A stretch of 64,000 nt of DNA. It comes from Morganella sibonii. GTDB taxonomy: Bacteria; Pseudomonadota; Gammaproteobacteria; Enterobacterales; Enterobacteriaceae. The DNA lies in NCBI RefSeq assembly GCF_040560245.1, contig NZ_JAKMWP010000001.1. The stretch is one strand, 5' to 3'. Every line of letters begins with the position of its first letter. Within the stretch, counting starts at the first letter, position 1. The notes below the pieces were generated by a model. That model searched no databases. It saw only the letters and a program-made list of their open reading frames with translations, and had not been told where the DNA came from. A program made the position numbers and the translations under genes. Shown here in pieces: positions 25,445 through 33,561 of the stretch.

Positions 25445-25903
25445 GTGGCATTTGAAATTTTCCGGAATATCCTGCATTACGGCTGCCATTTTCTGGTACC
25501 GGTTCTGTTTGCCCGGCTGTTCTGGCGTCAGCACTGGAAAGCAGCATCAATTATTATGATTGCCACCATGGTGATCGATGCGGATCACCTGCTGGCGGAT
25601 CCGGTGTTTGATCCGGACAGATGCAGTGTCGGTTTTCATCCGCTGCATACCGTGTGGGCTGCGGCGGTTTATCTTGTTTTGCTGCTGATCCCGTCATGGA
25701 AAGTGCGGGCAGTGGCGGTCGGTTGTCTGTTCCATCTGTTTACCGACGGTATGGATTGTTATATGGGCAGCCTGAAACAGAGTACGGAATATGCGGCGGA
25801 GCAGGTATTAAAAAACCCGCCGGGAGCGGGTTTTTGTACGTCAGAGACAATCAGAACGGCGTTTTCAGTGCCGGAACAGAGATTTCTGCTGCCGGCAGGC
25901 TGA
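25445..25903 (+). CDS. DUF6122-like membrane protein
   Basis: Small inner membrane protein of 152 codons starting at GTG. The conserved part is about residues 5-108: ILHYGCHFLVPVLFARLF, MIATMVIDADHLLADPVFDPDRCSVGFHPLHT, and FHLFTDGMDCYMG. The His and Asp residues recall membrane-bound metal-dependent hydrolases. Function unknown. The last 45 codons run through an intrinsic terminator (25811-25835) and over the end of the opposing lipoprotein gene, so the ancestral stop may have been lost near codon 108-120. Confidence 0.75.
   Translation: MAFEIFRNILHYGCHFLVPVLFARLFWRQHWKAASIIMIATMVIDADHLLADPVFDPDRCSVGFHPLHTVWAAAVYLVLLLIPSWKVRAVAVGCLFHLFTDGMDCYMGSLKQSTEYAAEQVLKNPPGAGFCTSETIRTAFSVPEQRFLLPAG
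25811..25835. terminator. Bidirectional terminator, inside the 3' part of the DUF6122-like frame
   Basis: AAAAACCCGC and GCGGGTTTTT form a perfect 10-bp stem around CGGGA. It would end both the plus-strand gene and the minus-strand lipoprotein gene whose stop is at 25851. Confidence 0.88.
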
Positions 25904-26792
25904 TTGACGGGGCTTTGACATCAACAGAGGGGGCTGATGTTCCCGGAACGGAGAACCCCACTTCCGGTGCGGATATTGACGGCGCCTCAATCTCTGCGGA
26001 TGGCATGGCCGATTCTGCCGCGGAGATGATCTTGTCTTTCACAGATGGCGTACGGCTGCTTTCAGTTTTTGGCTGTGCGGACGGTACTTTTCCGTTGCGC
26101 TCTGAAGAAACCAGCGGACCCGGCTGTCTCTGAGGCGCTGTTTGTCCGCTCTGACCACCGGTGACCGGTTGTGCGTCAGGTCTGCGCATCTGGCCATTAT
26201 CCGGCCGGAATAATTCCGGACCTGTCTCCTGATTCACCATCGTACCGTCAGACGGCGCACCGGAAACCATTCCCGGATCACTATTGTGCTGCTGCCGTTG
26301 TGCGACACTTTCACGGCTCAGCAGTTTACCCCGGTTTTCAGTGCTGTCGTTTTCTGTTACCAGCGTATCACCATCTTTGACGGCAAAAGATTTCCCCCGG
26401 TAAGGCAGCAGAAGATACGGTTTGCAGGCACTGGTATTGCAGCCGCGGTAGCGCACCATGCCATCAATACTCAGTGTGATAATCCCGCCGCCGTTAAGCA
26501 GGTAATCCCAGGTTTTACCGTTAATGACCACTGTACCGCTCATATTACACGGCGTCTGGCTGTATTCGCCGTACGGCAGTGCCGTGTAGGGTTTACTCAT
26601 GGAAATTAATTTCCGGACTTGTTCATCCTTCAGTGTCCATTTATCACAGGCGCCCAGTAATACACCGTCAGAGGAGGGATAAATTATTTTTTCACCGGTA
26701 TCGACATCATAGTTTTTCTGACTGCAACCTGAACTTATTAGGACAGTTGCAATAATAAATAATGGAATAGGTAATGATTTTAAATATTTCAT
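25851..26792 (-). CDS. Predicted lipoprotein with Pro/Ser-rich repeat tail
   Basis: I do not recognise this 313-residue protein. It has a lipoprotein signal (LFIIATVLISSGC, cysteine 23), a compact N-terminal part (to about residue 125) with several cysteines (GACDKW, TPCNMSG, CNTSACKPYL), then a long low-complexity Gln/Ser/Pro-rich region. The end repeats SISAPEV, SVPGTSAPSV and SISLPAAEISVPAL. The -3 lipobox residue is Ser, so lipidation is likely but not certain. The tail could span the periplasm or bind cell wall. It overlaps the DUF6122-like frame on the other strand by 53 bp. Confidence 0.65.
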   Translation of the reverse strand: MKYLKSLPIPLFIIATVLISSGCSQKNYDVDTGEKIIYPSSDGVLLGACDKWTLKDEQVRKLISMSKPYTALPYGEYSQTPCNMSGTVVINGKTWDYLLNGGGIITLSIDGMVRYRGCNTSACKPYLLLPYRGKSFAVKDGDTLVTENDSTENRGKLLSRESVAQRQQHNSDPGMVSGAPSDGTMVNQETGPELFRPDNGQMRRPDAQPVTGGQSGQTAPQRQPGPLVSSERNGKVPSAQPKTESSRTPSVKDKIISAAESAMPSAEIEAPSISAPEVGFSVPGTSAPSVDVKAPSISLPAAEISVPALKTPF

Positions 26793-26961
26793 CGTATTAA
26801 TGATATCCGTGTATTCAGCCCGGTATATGACCGTTAATTCCCGGACGGGTGCCGATACTGATAAATGAGTAATAAAATATCGTGATGATTTTCAGATTGT
26901 TAAATAGTAGCGGCTTACGATGTCTGAATCTATCAGTGTTATCCGAAGCGTGACGGGGATA

Positions 26962-26993
26962 TAAATAAAAAGCCCGGCAACGGTAAGCCGAGC
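26962..26993 (-). terminator. Terminator after agp
   Basis: On the minus strand GCTCGGC pairs with GCCGGGC (one G-U pair) and is followed by TTTTTATTTA, 22 bp after the agp stop. Confidence 0.8.
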
Positions 26994-27014
26994 ATGAATA
27001 TGAACATATAATGT

Positions 27015-28265
27015 TTATTCTGACAAACTGTCGTTCATTACTTTTTGGAATGTTTCCCATCCGCAATAACCATTTTTATCAACCGGACAGTTTTTCAGTT
27101 CCAGTGTAACTTTTTGCGGTGGTGTTTTTAAGGAGAGATAACTGTTATTCCGCAGCTGATCAGAGGACTGATAAATATAGTCAATCTTCACATAGGATTT
27201 ATTATCCGCTTTATTGGTCCAGCGCTGGAACACTAATTTTCCGCCGATTGGCGTATGTTCATACTGTTCCGGTAACTGATACGGTTTAAATTCCAGCGCG
27301 GAAAGCAGCGAGGCAATATTGGAGTCATGCCCGGCCAGGAAGGTAAACTTCGCTTCACTGCCCGGCGCGGCGGCGGCAAAGTGCTGATTAATGTAGTTCA
27401 GCAGCGGATGCGCGACATTTTTTGCAATGATACGCGGGGTAAACAGGGATTCCTGGTAGCCGTTTTTCAGCGTATTAAGGACAGTCCACTGTGCTGGCGT
27501 GGTAACTTCGCCCCAGGCGACCTGGTCTGCCGGGAAACCTTCATAATATTGCAGGTCGATGGCATCCACGGCGGAGTTAGCCATTTTCAGCGGCCCTTTC
27601 ACGCCCGGCTCTTTACCGGCTTCAATAATAAAGCTGTTTTTGCCGTCCGCCAGCGAACAGAGTTTATTGGTTTTGCACTGTTCCGAGTCTTTGATATTCA
27701 GCACGTTATTCAGTGCCTGATAGCCCGGCGTCAGATCCAGTCCTTTATAATGGCTCTCCATTGCCGCGAGAGCAGCCTGTTTGAACTCTGTGCTGTCATT
27801 GGTAATGATCGGGTTAAACACCGGGTCCATGGTGCCGATTTCCGGCTGGTGATTGACGGTGATCGTACAGCCGGGGAAAGCACCGGCGGTAAAGAACTGC
27901 GCGGTGGCGATAGTGCGCTGAAGACTGTTGGCATACACATTCAGCTCTTTTTCACCGGTCGGGCACAGGGTATCCGGCAGCAGTTTGTTCTCATCCAGCC
28001 ACTCGCGGAAATAGTGTCCCATATAGACTTCCAGCGCGCCGCCTTTGGTGGTCAGATAACCGCTCTGCGCATCCCACGCCGGCCAGGTTTTATCGGTGAT
28101 TTCGGTCAGAATACCGGTGTTGACAATCGGGGTACGCAGGTTGTGGCGGCTCATCACCAGAACCTGTTCCAGTGTCATATCCGCGGCGGATGTATCAGCA
28201 AAAGCGGGAAGGGCGGGAGTCAGTAATGCAGCTGCAAGTGAAATCGTCAGTAAGTTTTTTTTCAT
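27015..28265 (-). CDS. agp: Glucose-1-phosphatase Agp (histidine acid phosphatase)
   Basis: Periplasmic phosphatase of the histidine acid phosphatase/phytase family. The signal peptide MKKNLLTISLAAALLTPALPAFA is followed by the catalytic MSRHNLRTP, the Agp variant of RHGxRxP, and by LAGHDSNIASLL with the HD proton donor. It aligns with E. coli Agp along its whole length, including MDPVFNPIITNDS and YYEGFPADQVAWGE. I chose the ATG at 28265, 8 nt after AGGAG; an in-frame ATG 7 codons upstream precedes that site. 416 residues. Confidence 0.94.
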   Translation of the reverse strand: MKKNLLTISLAAALLTPALPAFADTSAADMTLEQVLVMSRHNLRTPIVNTGILTEITDKTWPAWDAQSGYLTTKGGALEVYMGHYFREWLDENKLLPDTLCPTGEKELNVYANSLQRTIATAQFFTAGAFPGCTITVNHQPEIGTMDPVFNPIITNDSTEFKQAALAAMESHYKGLDLTPGYQALNNVLNIKDSEQCKTNKLCSLADGKNSFIIEAGKEPGVKGPLKMANSAVDAIDLQYYEGFPADQVAWGEVTTPAQWTVLNTLKNGYQESLFTPRIIAKNVAHPLLNYINQHFAAAAPGSEAKFTFLAGHDSNIASLLSALEFKPYQLPEQYEHTPIGGKLVFQRWTNKADNKSYVKIDYIYQSSDQLRNNSYLSLKTPPQKVTLELKNCPVDKNGYCGWETFQKVMNDSLSE

Positions 28266-28354
28266 CCGGAACACTCCTGTTGTCATTATTTTCGGACAGG
28301 TATTAATGACTGAAGCGATTCATATTTACCGGGAGCAAACTCCCAAAACAGTGA

Positions 28355-29041
28355 TCAGCACCGGAAATAGCGTTTAAGTAAAGGCGCGGTGAAATTTTTC
28401 TTCAGATAAAAGCCGCGCGGCAGTGTTTGTATCGGCTGTCCGTGCGGACCGATAGCTTCTGTAAGTGCCCGGCTGTTGGCCGCTTTCGGGCGGATCTGCA
28501 TGACCTGGCCGTGACGGGCAGTGATCTGCTCTACTTTTCCCAGCACAATCATATCCATCAGCTCTTCCCAGTCGGCACGCAGCAGACGCTCTTCCTCATC
28601 AGACGGTGACCACAGCAGCGGTGAGCCGACACGGCGCTCTGCCAGCGGGATATGACGCGCACCTTCCACCGGCACCCATAACACGCGGGAGAGTTTATGA
28701 CGCACATGACACTCGGCCCAGGTCACGCCGCTGTTGCCGGTCAGCGGTGCCACGCAGACAAAGGTGGTTTCCAGCGGCACACCGGATTCATCCACAGGGA
28801 TGGTTTTCAGCTCGACGCCCAGGTGAGCGAAATCCTGCTCGGCCTTGCTGCCTGCTTCCGCGCCCAGCCAGTATTCCAGCAGCATTCCGACCCAGCCTTT
28901 ATCGCGGCGCAGATCCGGCGGTACCGGTATACCGGCGCAGCCGGCCAGCTCACCGAAAGTAGCACCGGCAAGGGATTGTGCGCGGCTGAGCAGTTCTGAC
29001 TCACTGGCCGGGGGCAGCGGGGACGGAAAAAGAGGTGTCAT
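28355..29041 (-). CDS. mutH: DNA mismatch repair endonuclease MutH
   Basis: Methyl-directed repair endonuclease that nicks the unmethylated strand at hemimethylated GATC sites when activated by MutS and MutL. The 228 residues align with E. coli MutH; the catalytic D-E-K triad is in DFAHLGVELKTIP, and the C-terminal RPKAANSRALTEAIG and LPRGFYLKKNFT are conserved. The ribosome site is weak. The gene-free region upstream carries DnaA boxes. Confidence 0.98.
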   Translation of the reverse strand: MTPLFPSPLPPASESELLSRAQSLAGATFGELAGCAGIPVPPDLRRDKGWVGMLLEYWLGAEAGSKAEQDFAHLGVELKTIPVDESGVPLETTFVCVAPLTGNSGVTWAECHVRHKLSRVLWVPVEGARHIPLAERRVGSPLLWSPSDEEERLLRADWEELMDMIVLGKVEQITARHGQVMQIRPKAANSRALTEAIGPHGQPIQTLPRGFYLKKNFTAPLLKRYFRC

Positions 29042-29115
29042 GTTATATGCTTAAAAGTTGAACAGTAATATCCGGTAAAATAATACATAGGCATGAATGA
29101 AAAATAAATATTATC

Positions 29116-29128
29116 TAATTTATTGATA
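29116..29128. promoter_or_regulatory. IHF consensus site in the mutH upstream region
   Basis: TAATTTATTGATA matches the IHF consensus (written in reverse, YAA-N4-TTGATW) at every position, in an AT-rich setting between mutH and the DnaA boxes. Confidence 0.6.
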
Positions 29129-29204
29129 TATAGCTATTAATTTTCGCCGCAGGAATAACCCGGCCGGGTTGTGCACCTGCATCCTCAGACAATGAACAGG
29201 ATCT

Positions 29205-29545
29205 TACACTGAGTTATCCACAGCTTTATGGGATAAGTGGAAAATGACCTCACTACTGGTTTGATTTACAGGCTTGACTTCCGCTTGTTTTCGCGTGTCA
29301 GCAGGGGTTTTGCTCACGGATGAGCCACAATCTGTGGATAACCCCGGGTGTGGTCATTTTTTGTTCTGTGTAAGTCTGCGGAAAAAAATACCGGTGAATT
29401 TTTCAGACGATTCTCTTTTTTTATTTCTGCATCTAAATGATTTATCAGGGTTTATTTAACGGTTGTGATTTTATCAACCGTGGTCTGTTAAAAACTATAC
29501 CCCCATTACCCTTGCGTTTTTCACAACTATATCCACAGAAAACGT
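29205..29545. other. Candidate DARS2-like DnaA-reactivating locus
   Basis: The 560-bp gap between mutH and sgrR holds no gene. It carries perfect DnaA boxes TTATCCACA at 29214-29222 and, inverted, at 29333-29341, an 8/9 box ATATCCACA at 29529-29537, and a weak inverted box ATGGGATAA at 29228-29236 five bases after the first. A perfect IHF site lies nearby. In E. coli, DARS2, which recharges DnaA with ATP with the help of IHF and Fis, lies beside mutH. Position and content together support the same role; the mutH promoter must also be here. Confidence 0.6.
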
Positions 29546-29601
29546 GAATAAAAGCCGGTTTTTTATCGGAGGGTGTTTATAACTTTGCCTTTTTCTGTGA
29601 A

Positions 29602-31266
29602 TTAACTTTCAGGAGGGGTAAACCAGGCGGATTTAAAGTCAAACCAGCCGAAGGTATTCATTTTGACTCCCCGCATACTGCGTTGTCCCTGCAATTCAAG
29701 CCAGTGATGGAACAGCGGGAACAACATCTGCTGATCAATGATGTGTTCACACCATGCCGCCAGTGACAGTGAGCGCTGCCGCCATTGCTTCAGCGGCGTG
29801 TGCAGATCATCCCCCAGACAGCGGCGCAGCAGCGGCAGCTCATACAAGGTGGCAAAGACTGAAAACTCCAGCGGCTTATAAAAGTTGGCGGTGGCCAGCC
29901 AGAAATCACTGTCACAATCACCGTTAAACCAGGTATCGTAATCAGTGATATTAATCGTCAGTTTCACACCCTGTTCCGCCAGCAACTGCTGTAATAATTT
30001 GCCGATGGCATGATATTCGTGGTGATCCTGATAATACGTCAGAGTCAGTTCTGTCAGATCCGCCGGTTTTTCGCAGGGCGGGATAAGCTTACTGTGATGC
30101 CAGCGCAGCAGAAGCCCGTAAGCGGGCCACCAGTGGCGCTGATAGAGGGGCTCGCAGTGATACAGCAGATTGACCGGTGTCATCAGGCTGTTGAGCCAGC
30201 GGCGGATATCTTCCCGTTCCCCTTTTGCCGAACGTGCGTCGTGCAGCAGAAAATAGCAGCCTTCCTCCATCCTGCTGTCGAGTGAATCCCGCTCAGGGCC
30301 GTCAGCACCGATATGCAGCGTGGTGCAGACCATTTTTTCTTCCAGTTCCGGCACCACCAGCACAGAAACTTCATCCAGCAGGGCGCGGAAGCCGTAATAG
30401 TGATCAAAGGCGCGGATAGTCAGTTTGCGGTCATTATTACAGACGACCTGATACGGCCCGGTACCGACAGGATGGCGGGCGAAATCCGGCAGTTCCTGCC
30501 ACTCATGGGGCAGAATCGCGGCGTGCGGGCTGCCGGTCAGTACCGGAAACCAGCTGTCAGCCTCACTCAGTGTGATATCAATAATATAAGGCATATCCGA
30601 GCGGACAGTGCGGATATGACTGAACAGCGGATGTGTGTCGCGCAGCCGCTCAAAAGAGGAAATGATATCCACCATCTGCAATTCCCGGCCGTGATGGAAA
30701 AAAATGGCCGGACGCAGCCAGAAACGCCACTGTTTTTCACCGGTCTGCTGCCAGTGGTGTGCCAGCGCCGGAACCGCTTCCCCGTTTTCCTCATTTATCG
30801 CGGTCAGTCCGTTAAAAATCTGACTCAGCAGATGAACCTCTGAGCGGCGCAGCGGTGAGCCGGGCAGCAGATTATAAAAAGGACGGTAATAGACAATGCG
30901 CAGCAGACTTTTTCCCTGCCGGAAGCTGCGCTCAAGCTGGGACAGCACCATCTGGCGCATCGCATCCTTATCATTGACCATCGCCACCAGTTTTTCGATG
31001 TTATCCTGCTCAATCAGCAGTTCGGCGCGGGCGTGCTGTAAATCCCGGCCACTTTGCAGAAAACTGAGCCGTGAGCGCTTACCCCGTCCGGTTTCCGCCT
31101 GCCAGCTGAGCCAGCCTGCGGTCTGCATGCTGTTGAGCAGAGAACGGACATGGCGGCGGGAGCAGTGCAGGATATCGGCGATCTCCTGAAGCGTGGTATC
31201 GGTTTCCTGACCCTGATGATGCTGCCACAGGCGGATAAACTGGTGCTGGAGGCGTGGTGTGCTCAT
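29602..31266 (-). CDS. sgrR: SgrR, transcriptional regulator of the glucose-phosphate stress response
   Basis: Activator of the sRNA SgrS during sugar-phosphate stress. The 555 residues start with a winged helix (TTLQEIADILHCSRRHVRSLLNSMQTAGWLSWQ) followed by a solute-binding (SBP_bac_5-like) domain (RRSEVHLLSQIFNGLTAINEENGE, HPVGTGPYQV) and the conserved end GQRSMRGVKMNTFGWFDFKSAWF. The ATG at 31266 (MSTPRLQHQFIRLWQ) matches the E. coli start. An SgrS-like sRNA is encoded divergently from its 5' side, as in E. coli. Confidence 0.95.
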   Translation of the reverse strand: MSTPRLQHQFIRLWQHHQGQETDTTLQEIADILHCSRRHVRSLLNSMQTAGWLSWQAETGRGKRSRLSFLQSGRDLQHARAELLIEQDNIEKLVAMVNDKDAMRQMVLSQLERSFRQGKSLLRIVYYRPFYNLLPGSPLRRSEVHLLSQIFNGLTAINEENGEAVPALAHHWQQTGEKQWRFWLRPAIFFHHGRELQMVDIISSFERLRDTHPLFSHIRTVRSDMPYIIDITLSEADSWFPVLTGSPHAAILPHEWQELPDFARHPVGTGPYQVVCNNDRKLTIRAFDHYYGFRALLDEVSVLVVPELEEKMVCTTLHIGADGPERDSLDSRMEEGCYFLLHDARSAKGEREDIRRWLNSLMTPVNLLYHCEPLYQRHWWPAYGLLLRWHHSKLIPPCEKPADLTELTLTYYQDHHEYHAIGKLLQQLLAEQGVKLTINITDYDTWFNGDCDSDFWLATANFYKPLEFSVFATLYELPLLRRCLGDDLHTPLKQWRQRSLSLAAWCEHIIDQQMLFPLFHHWLELQGQRSMRGVKMNTFGWFDFKSAWFTPPES

Positions 31267-31309
31267 AAAAGAGGAACTCCGGTCAATTTTCTGTCCATTT
31301 TTATTTCCG

Positions 31310-31315
31310 TATATT
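31310..31315 (+). promoter_or_regulatory. Candidate -10 of the SgrS-like RNA
   Basis: TATATT on the plus strand lies 44 bp upstream of the sgrR start and predicts an RNA start near 31322. The -35 region is poor, as expected for a promoter that needs SgrR. Confidence 0.4.
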
Positions 31316-31321
31316 ACGTCC

Positions 31322-31428
31322 ATACTCAGTGACATTAAAGCAGCTCATGATGTCAGTGTGATACCTGACTCACTCCCGATTCTTGAGTAATGGTGACTGT
31401 TACCGCCAGCCGCAAGGCTGGTTTTTTT
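31322..31428 (+). ncRNA. sgrS: SgrS-like small RNA, short form without sgrT
   Basis: Divergent from sgrR, as in E. coli. The segment TGAGTAATGGTG (31384-31395) differs at one position from the ptsG-pairing core of E. coli SgrS. It is followed, as there, by a small GGTGA/TTACC hairpin and the terminator stem CCAGCC-gcaa-GGCTGG with seven T, the U-rich end needed for Hfq. At about 107 nt it is less than half the length of E. coli SgrS, and no SgrT frame is visible. The 5' end is estimated from the -10. Confidence 0.72.
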
Positions 31429-31533
31429 CTGTCTGACGTTCAGGAAAAATGAGGCGGGGAAGGAAACGGGGAAAAAGCTGCCATCACAAAAGGGGTGATG
31501 GCAGGGGTTCAATGGTGGAAATGAATCCGGTTA

Positions 31534-32136
31534 TCAGTTCATAAATGCAGGTTGTTGTGCTTCAAAGCGGGAAATCATATCGTCGTGCTGTAATGTGAGG
31601 CCGATACTGTCGAGGCCGTTCATCATGCAGTGACGGCGGAAAGTATCAACGCTGAACGGATATTCCAGCTCACCGGCGATCACTTTCTGGTTCTCCAGAT
31701 CAACAATAATCTGCGCGCCTTCTGTTTTCTGTACCCAGTTAAAGAGCGCATCAATTGCGTCTTCGGGTAATTTCACCGGCAATAACTGATTGTTGAATGA
31801 ATTACCGTAAAAGATATCCGCAAAGCTCGGCGCAATTACCACTCTGAATCCGTAATCCGTTAAGGCCCACGGTGCATGCTCACGGGAGGAGCCGCAGCCG
31901 AAGTTTTCCCGAGCCAGCAGAATCGATGCGCCCTGATAGCGCGGGGCATTCAGGACAAAATCCGGGTTTGGTACCTGTCCGTCATCATCGAGAAAACGCC
32001 AGTCGTTGAATAAATGCTGCCCGAAGCCGGTGCGGGTGACTTTCTGCAAAAACTGTTTCGGGATAATGGCATCGGTATCCACATTGGCGGCATCCAGTGG
32101 TGCGGCAATCCCCTGATGTACAATAAATTTTTCCAT
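31534..32136 (-). CDS. leuD: 3-isopropylmalate dehydratase small subunit LeuD
   Basis: Small subunit of isopropylmalate isomerase, which with LeuC interconverts 2- and 3-isopropylmalate in leucine synthesis. The 200 residues include DAANVDTDAIIPKQFL, NFGCGSSREHAPWAL and FADIFYGNSFNNQLLP. I chose the ATG at 32136, 6 nt after GGGAG; the ATG at 32142 touches that site. The start lies 11 bp after the leuC stop. Last gene of the leu operon. Confidence 0.96.
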   Translation of the reverse strand: MEKFIVHQGIAAPLDAANVDTDAIIPKQFLQKVTRTGFGQHLFNDWRFLDDDGQVPNPDFVLNAPRYQGASILLARENFGCGSSREHAPWALTDYGFRVVIAPSFADIFYGNSFNNQLLPVKLPEDAIDALFNWVQKTEGAQIIVDLENQKVIAGELEYPFSVDTFRRHCMMNGLDSIGLTLQHDDMISRFEAQQPAFMN

Positions 32137-32147
32137 GGTCATCTCCC

Positions 32148-33560
32148 TCAGCGCATCTCAATGGTTCGGATATCGGCGAAACTGCCGGTGACAGCAGCCG
32201 CAGCGGCCATAGCCGGGCTGACCAGGTGAGTACGCCCGCCGCGCCCCTGACGCCCTTCAAAGTTCCGGTTGCTGGTGGAGGCGCAGCGCTCTCCCGGTGC
32301 CAGACGGTCATTGTTCATCGCCAGACACATCGAGCAGCCCGGTAAACGCCATTCAAACCCGGCCTCAGTGAAGATCTTATCCAGACCTTCCGCTTCTGCC
32401 TGTGATTTCACCGGTCCGGAGCCGGGCACCACTATCGCCTGCACACCCGGCGCTACTTTGCGGCCTTTGGCAACTGCTGCTGCCGCACGTAAATCTTCGA
32501 TCCGTGAGTTAGTGCAGGAGCCGATAAATACCTTGTCGATTTTCACATCGGTTAATTTGGCGCCCGGCGTTAAATCCATATACGCCAGAGCTTTTTCTGC
32601 TGAGGCTCTCTCCACCGGGTCGGTAAAGCTGTCCGGTGCGGGAATAGCGCGGCTGATATCAATCACCTGACCGGGATTGGTTCCCCAGGTGACCTGCGGG
32701 GCGATATCCGCAGCATTAATAATAATTTCTGCGTCATATTTCGCATCCGGATCACTTTTCAGTGTCTGCCAGTAAGCGACAGCGGCATCCCAGTCCGCAC
32801 CCTGCGGGGAGAACTGACGGCCTTTCAGATAATCAAACGTGGTCTGATCCGGGGCAATCATCCCGCCCTTGGCGCCCATTTCGATAGCCATATTACAAAC
32901 AGTCATCCGGCCCTCCATGGAGAGCGCCTCAATGGCATCGCCGCAGAATTCCGCGATATACCCGGTGCCGCCTGCGCTGCCGGTGTGGCCGATAATCGCC
33001 AGCACAATATCTTTGGCGGTGATACCGGGAGCGACTTTGCCGCGCACTTCAATTTTCAGGGTTTTGGCGCGGGCCTGCTTCAGTGTCTGGGTCGCTAACA
33101 CATGCTCCACCTCCGAGGTGCCGATACCAAAGGCCAGCGAACCGAATGCGCCGTGGGTGGCGGTGTGGGAGTCGCCGCAGACTATCGTCATGCCCGGCAG
33201 AGTGATGCCCTGTTCCGGCCCCATCACATGCACGATGCCCTGATACGGATGGTTCAGATCATAGAGGCGGACACCAAAAGCCTCACAGTTTTTGATCAGT
33301 TCCTGCATCTGATTACGGGCCATTTCGCCGCAGGCATTAATATCTTTGGTCTGTGTGGAGACGTTGTGATCCATGGTGGCAAAGGTTTTCTCCGGGCGGC
33401 GGACCGGGCGGTTTTTCGCCCGTAATCCGTCAAATGCCTGCGGTGAGGTCACTTCATGCACCAGGTGGCGGTCGATATACAGGATCGGCGTTTCGTTTGC
33501 TTCTTCACGAACCACATGGGCATCATATAATTTCTGATATAAAGTTTTTCCTGTGCTCAT
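32148..33560 (-). CDS. leuC: 3-isopropylmalate dehydratase large subunit LeuC
   Basis: Catalytic subunit of isopropylmalate isomerase, an aconitase-fold protein with a 4Fe-4S cluster. The 470 residues carry GDSHTATHGAFGSLAFGIGTSEVEHV, the cluster cysteine regions GSCTNSRIEDL and WRLPGCSMCLAMN, and the usual C-terminal RNFEGRQGRGGRTHLVSPAMAAAAA. It starts 1 bp after the leuB stop. Confidence 0.98.
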   Translation of the reverse strand: MSTGKTLYQKLYDAHVVREEANETPILYIDRHLVHEVTSPQAFDGLRAKNRPVRRPEKTFATMDHNVSTQTKDINACGEMARNQMQELIKNCEAFGVRLYDLNHPYQGIVHVMGPEQGITLPGMTIVCGDSHTATHGAFGSLAFGIGTSEVEHVLATQTLKQARAKTLKIEVRGKVAPGITAKDIVLAIIGHTGSAGGTGYIAEFCGDAIEALSMEGRMTVCNMAIEMGAKGGMIAPDQTTFDYLKGRQFSPQGADWDAAVAYWQTLKSDPDAKYDAEIIINAADIAPQVTWGTNPGQVIDISRAIPAPDSFTDPVERASAEKALAYMDLTPGAKLTDVKIDKVFIGSCTNSRIEDLRAAAAVAKGRKVAPGVQAIVVPGSGPVKSQAEAEGLDKIFTEAGFEWRLPGCSMCLAMNNDRLAPGERCASTSNRNFEGRQGRGGRTHLVSPAMAAAAAVTGSFADIRTIEMR

Positions 33561-33561
33561 C

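Noticed and set aside
27327..28226. 299-codon plus-strand frame inside agp
   Set aside because: Antisense shadow of agp, which aligns with known enzymes along its full length.
28318..28344. GGGAG/CTCCC hairpin between agp and mutH as a terminator
   Set aside because: The stem is only 5 bp and has no T run on either strand; a short sequence shared with 17010-17030 is within chance expectation.
29041..29601. DnaA boxes beside mutH as the chromosomal origin oriC
   Set aside because: The origin in enterobacteria lies next to mnmG and mioC and has many boxes plus 13-mer AT repeats and dense GATC sites. Here boxes are few and the neighbours are mutH and sgrR.
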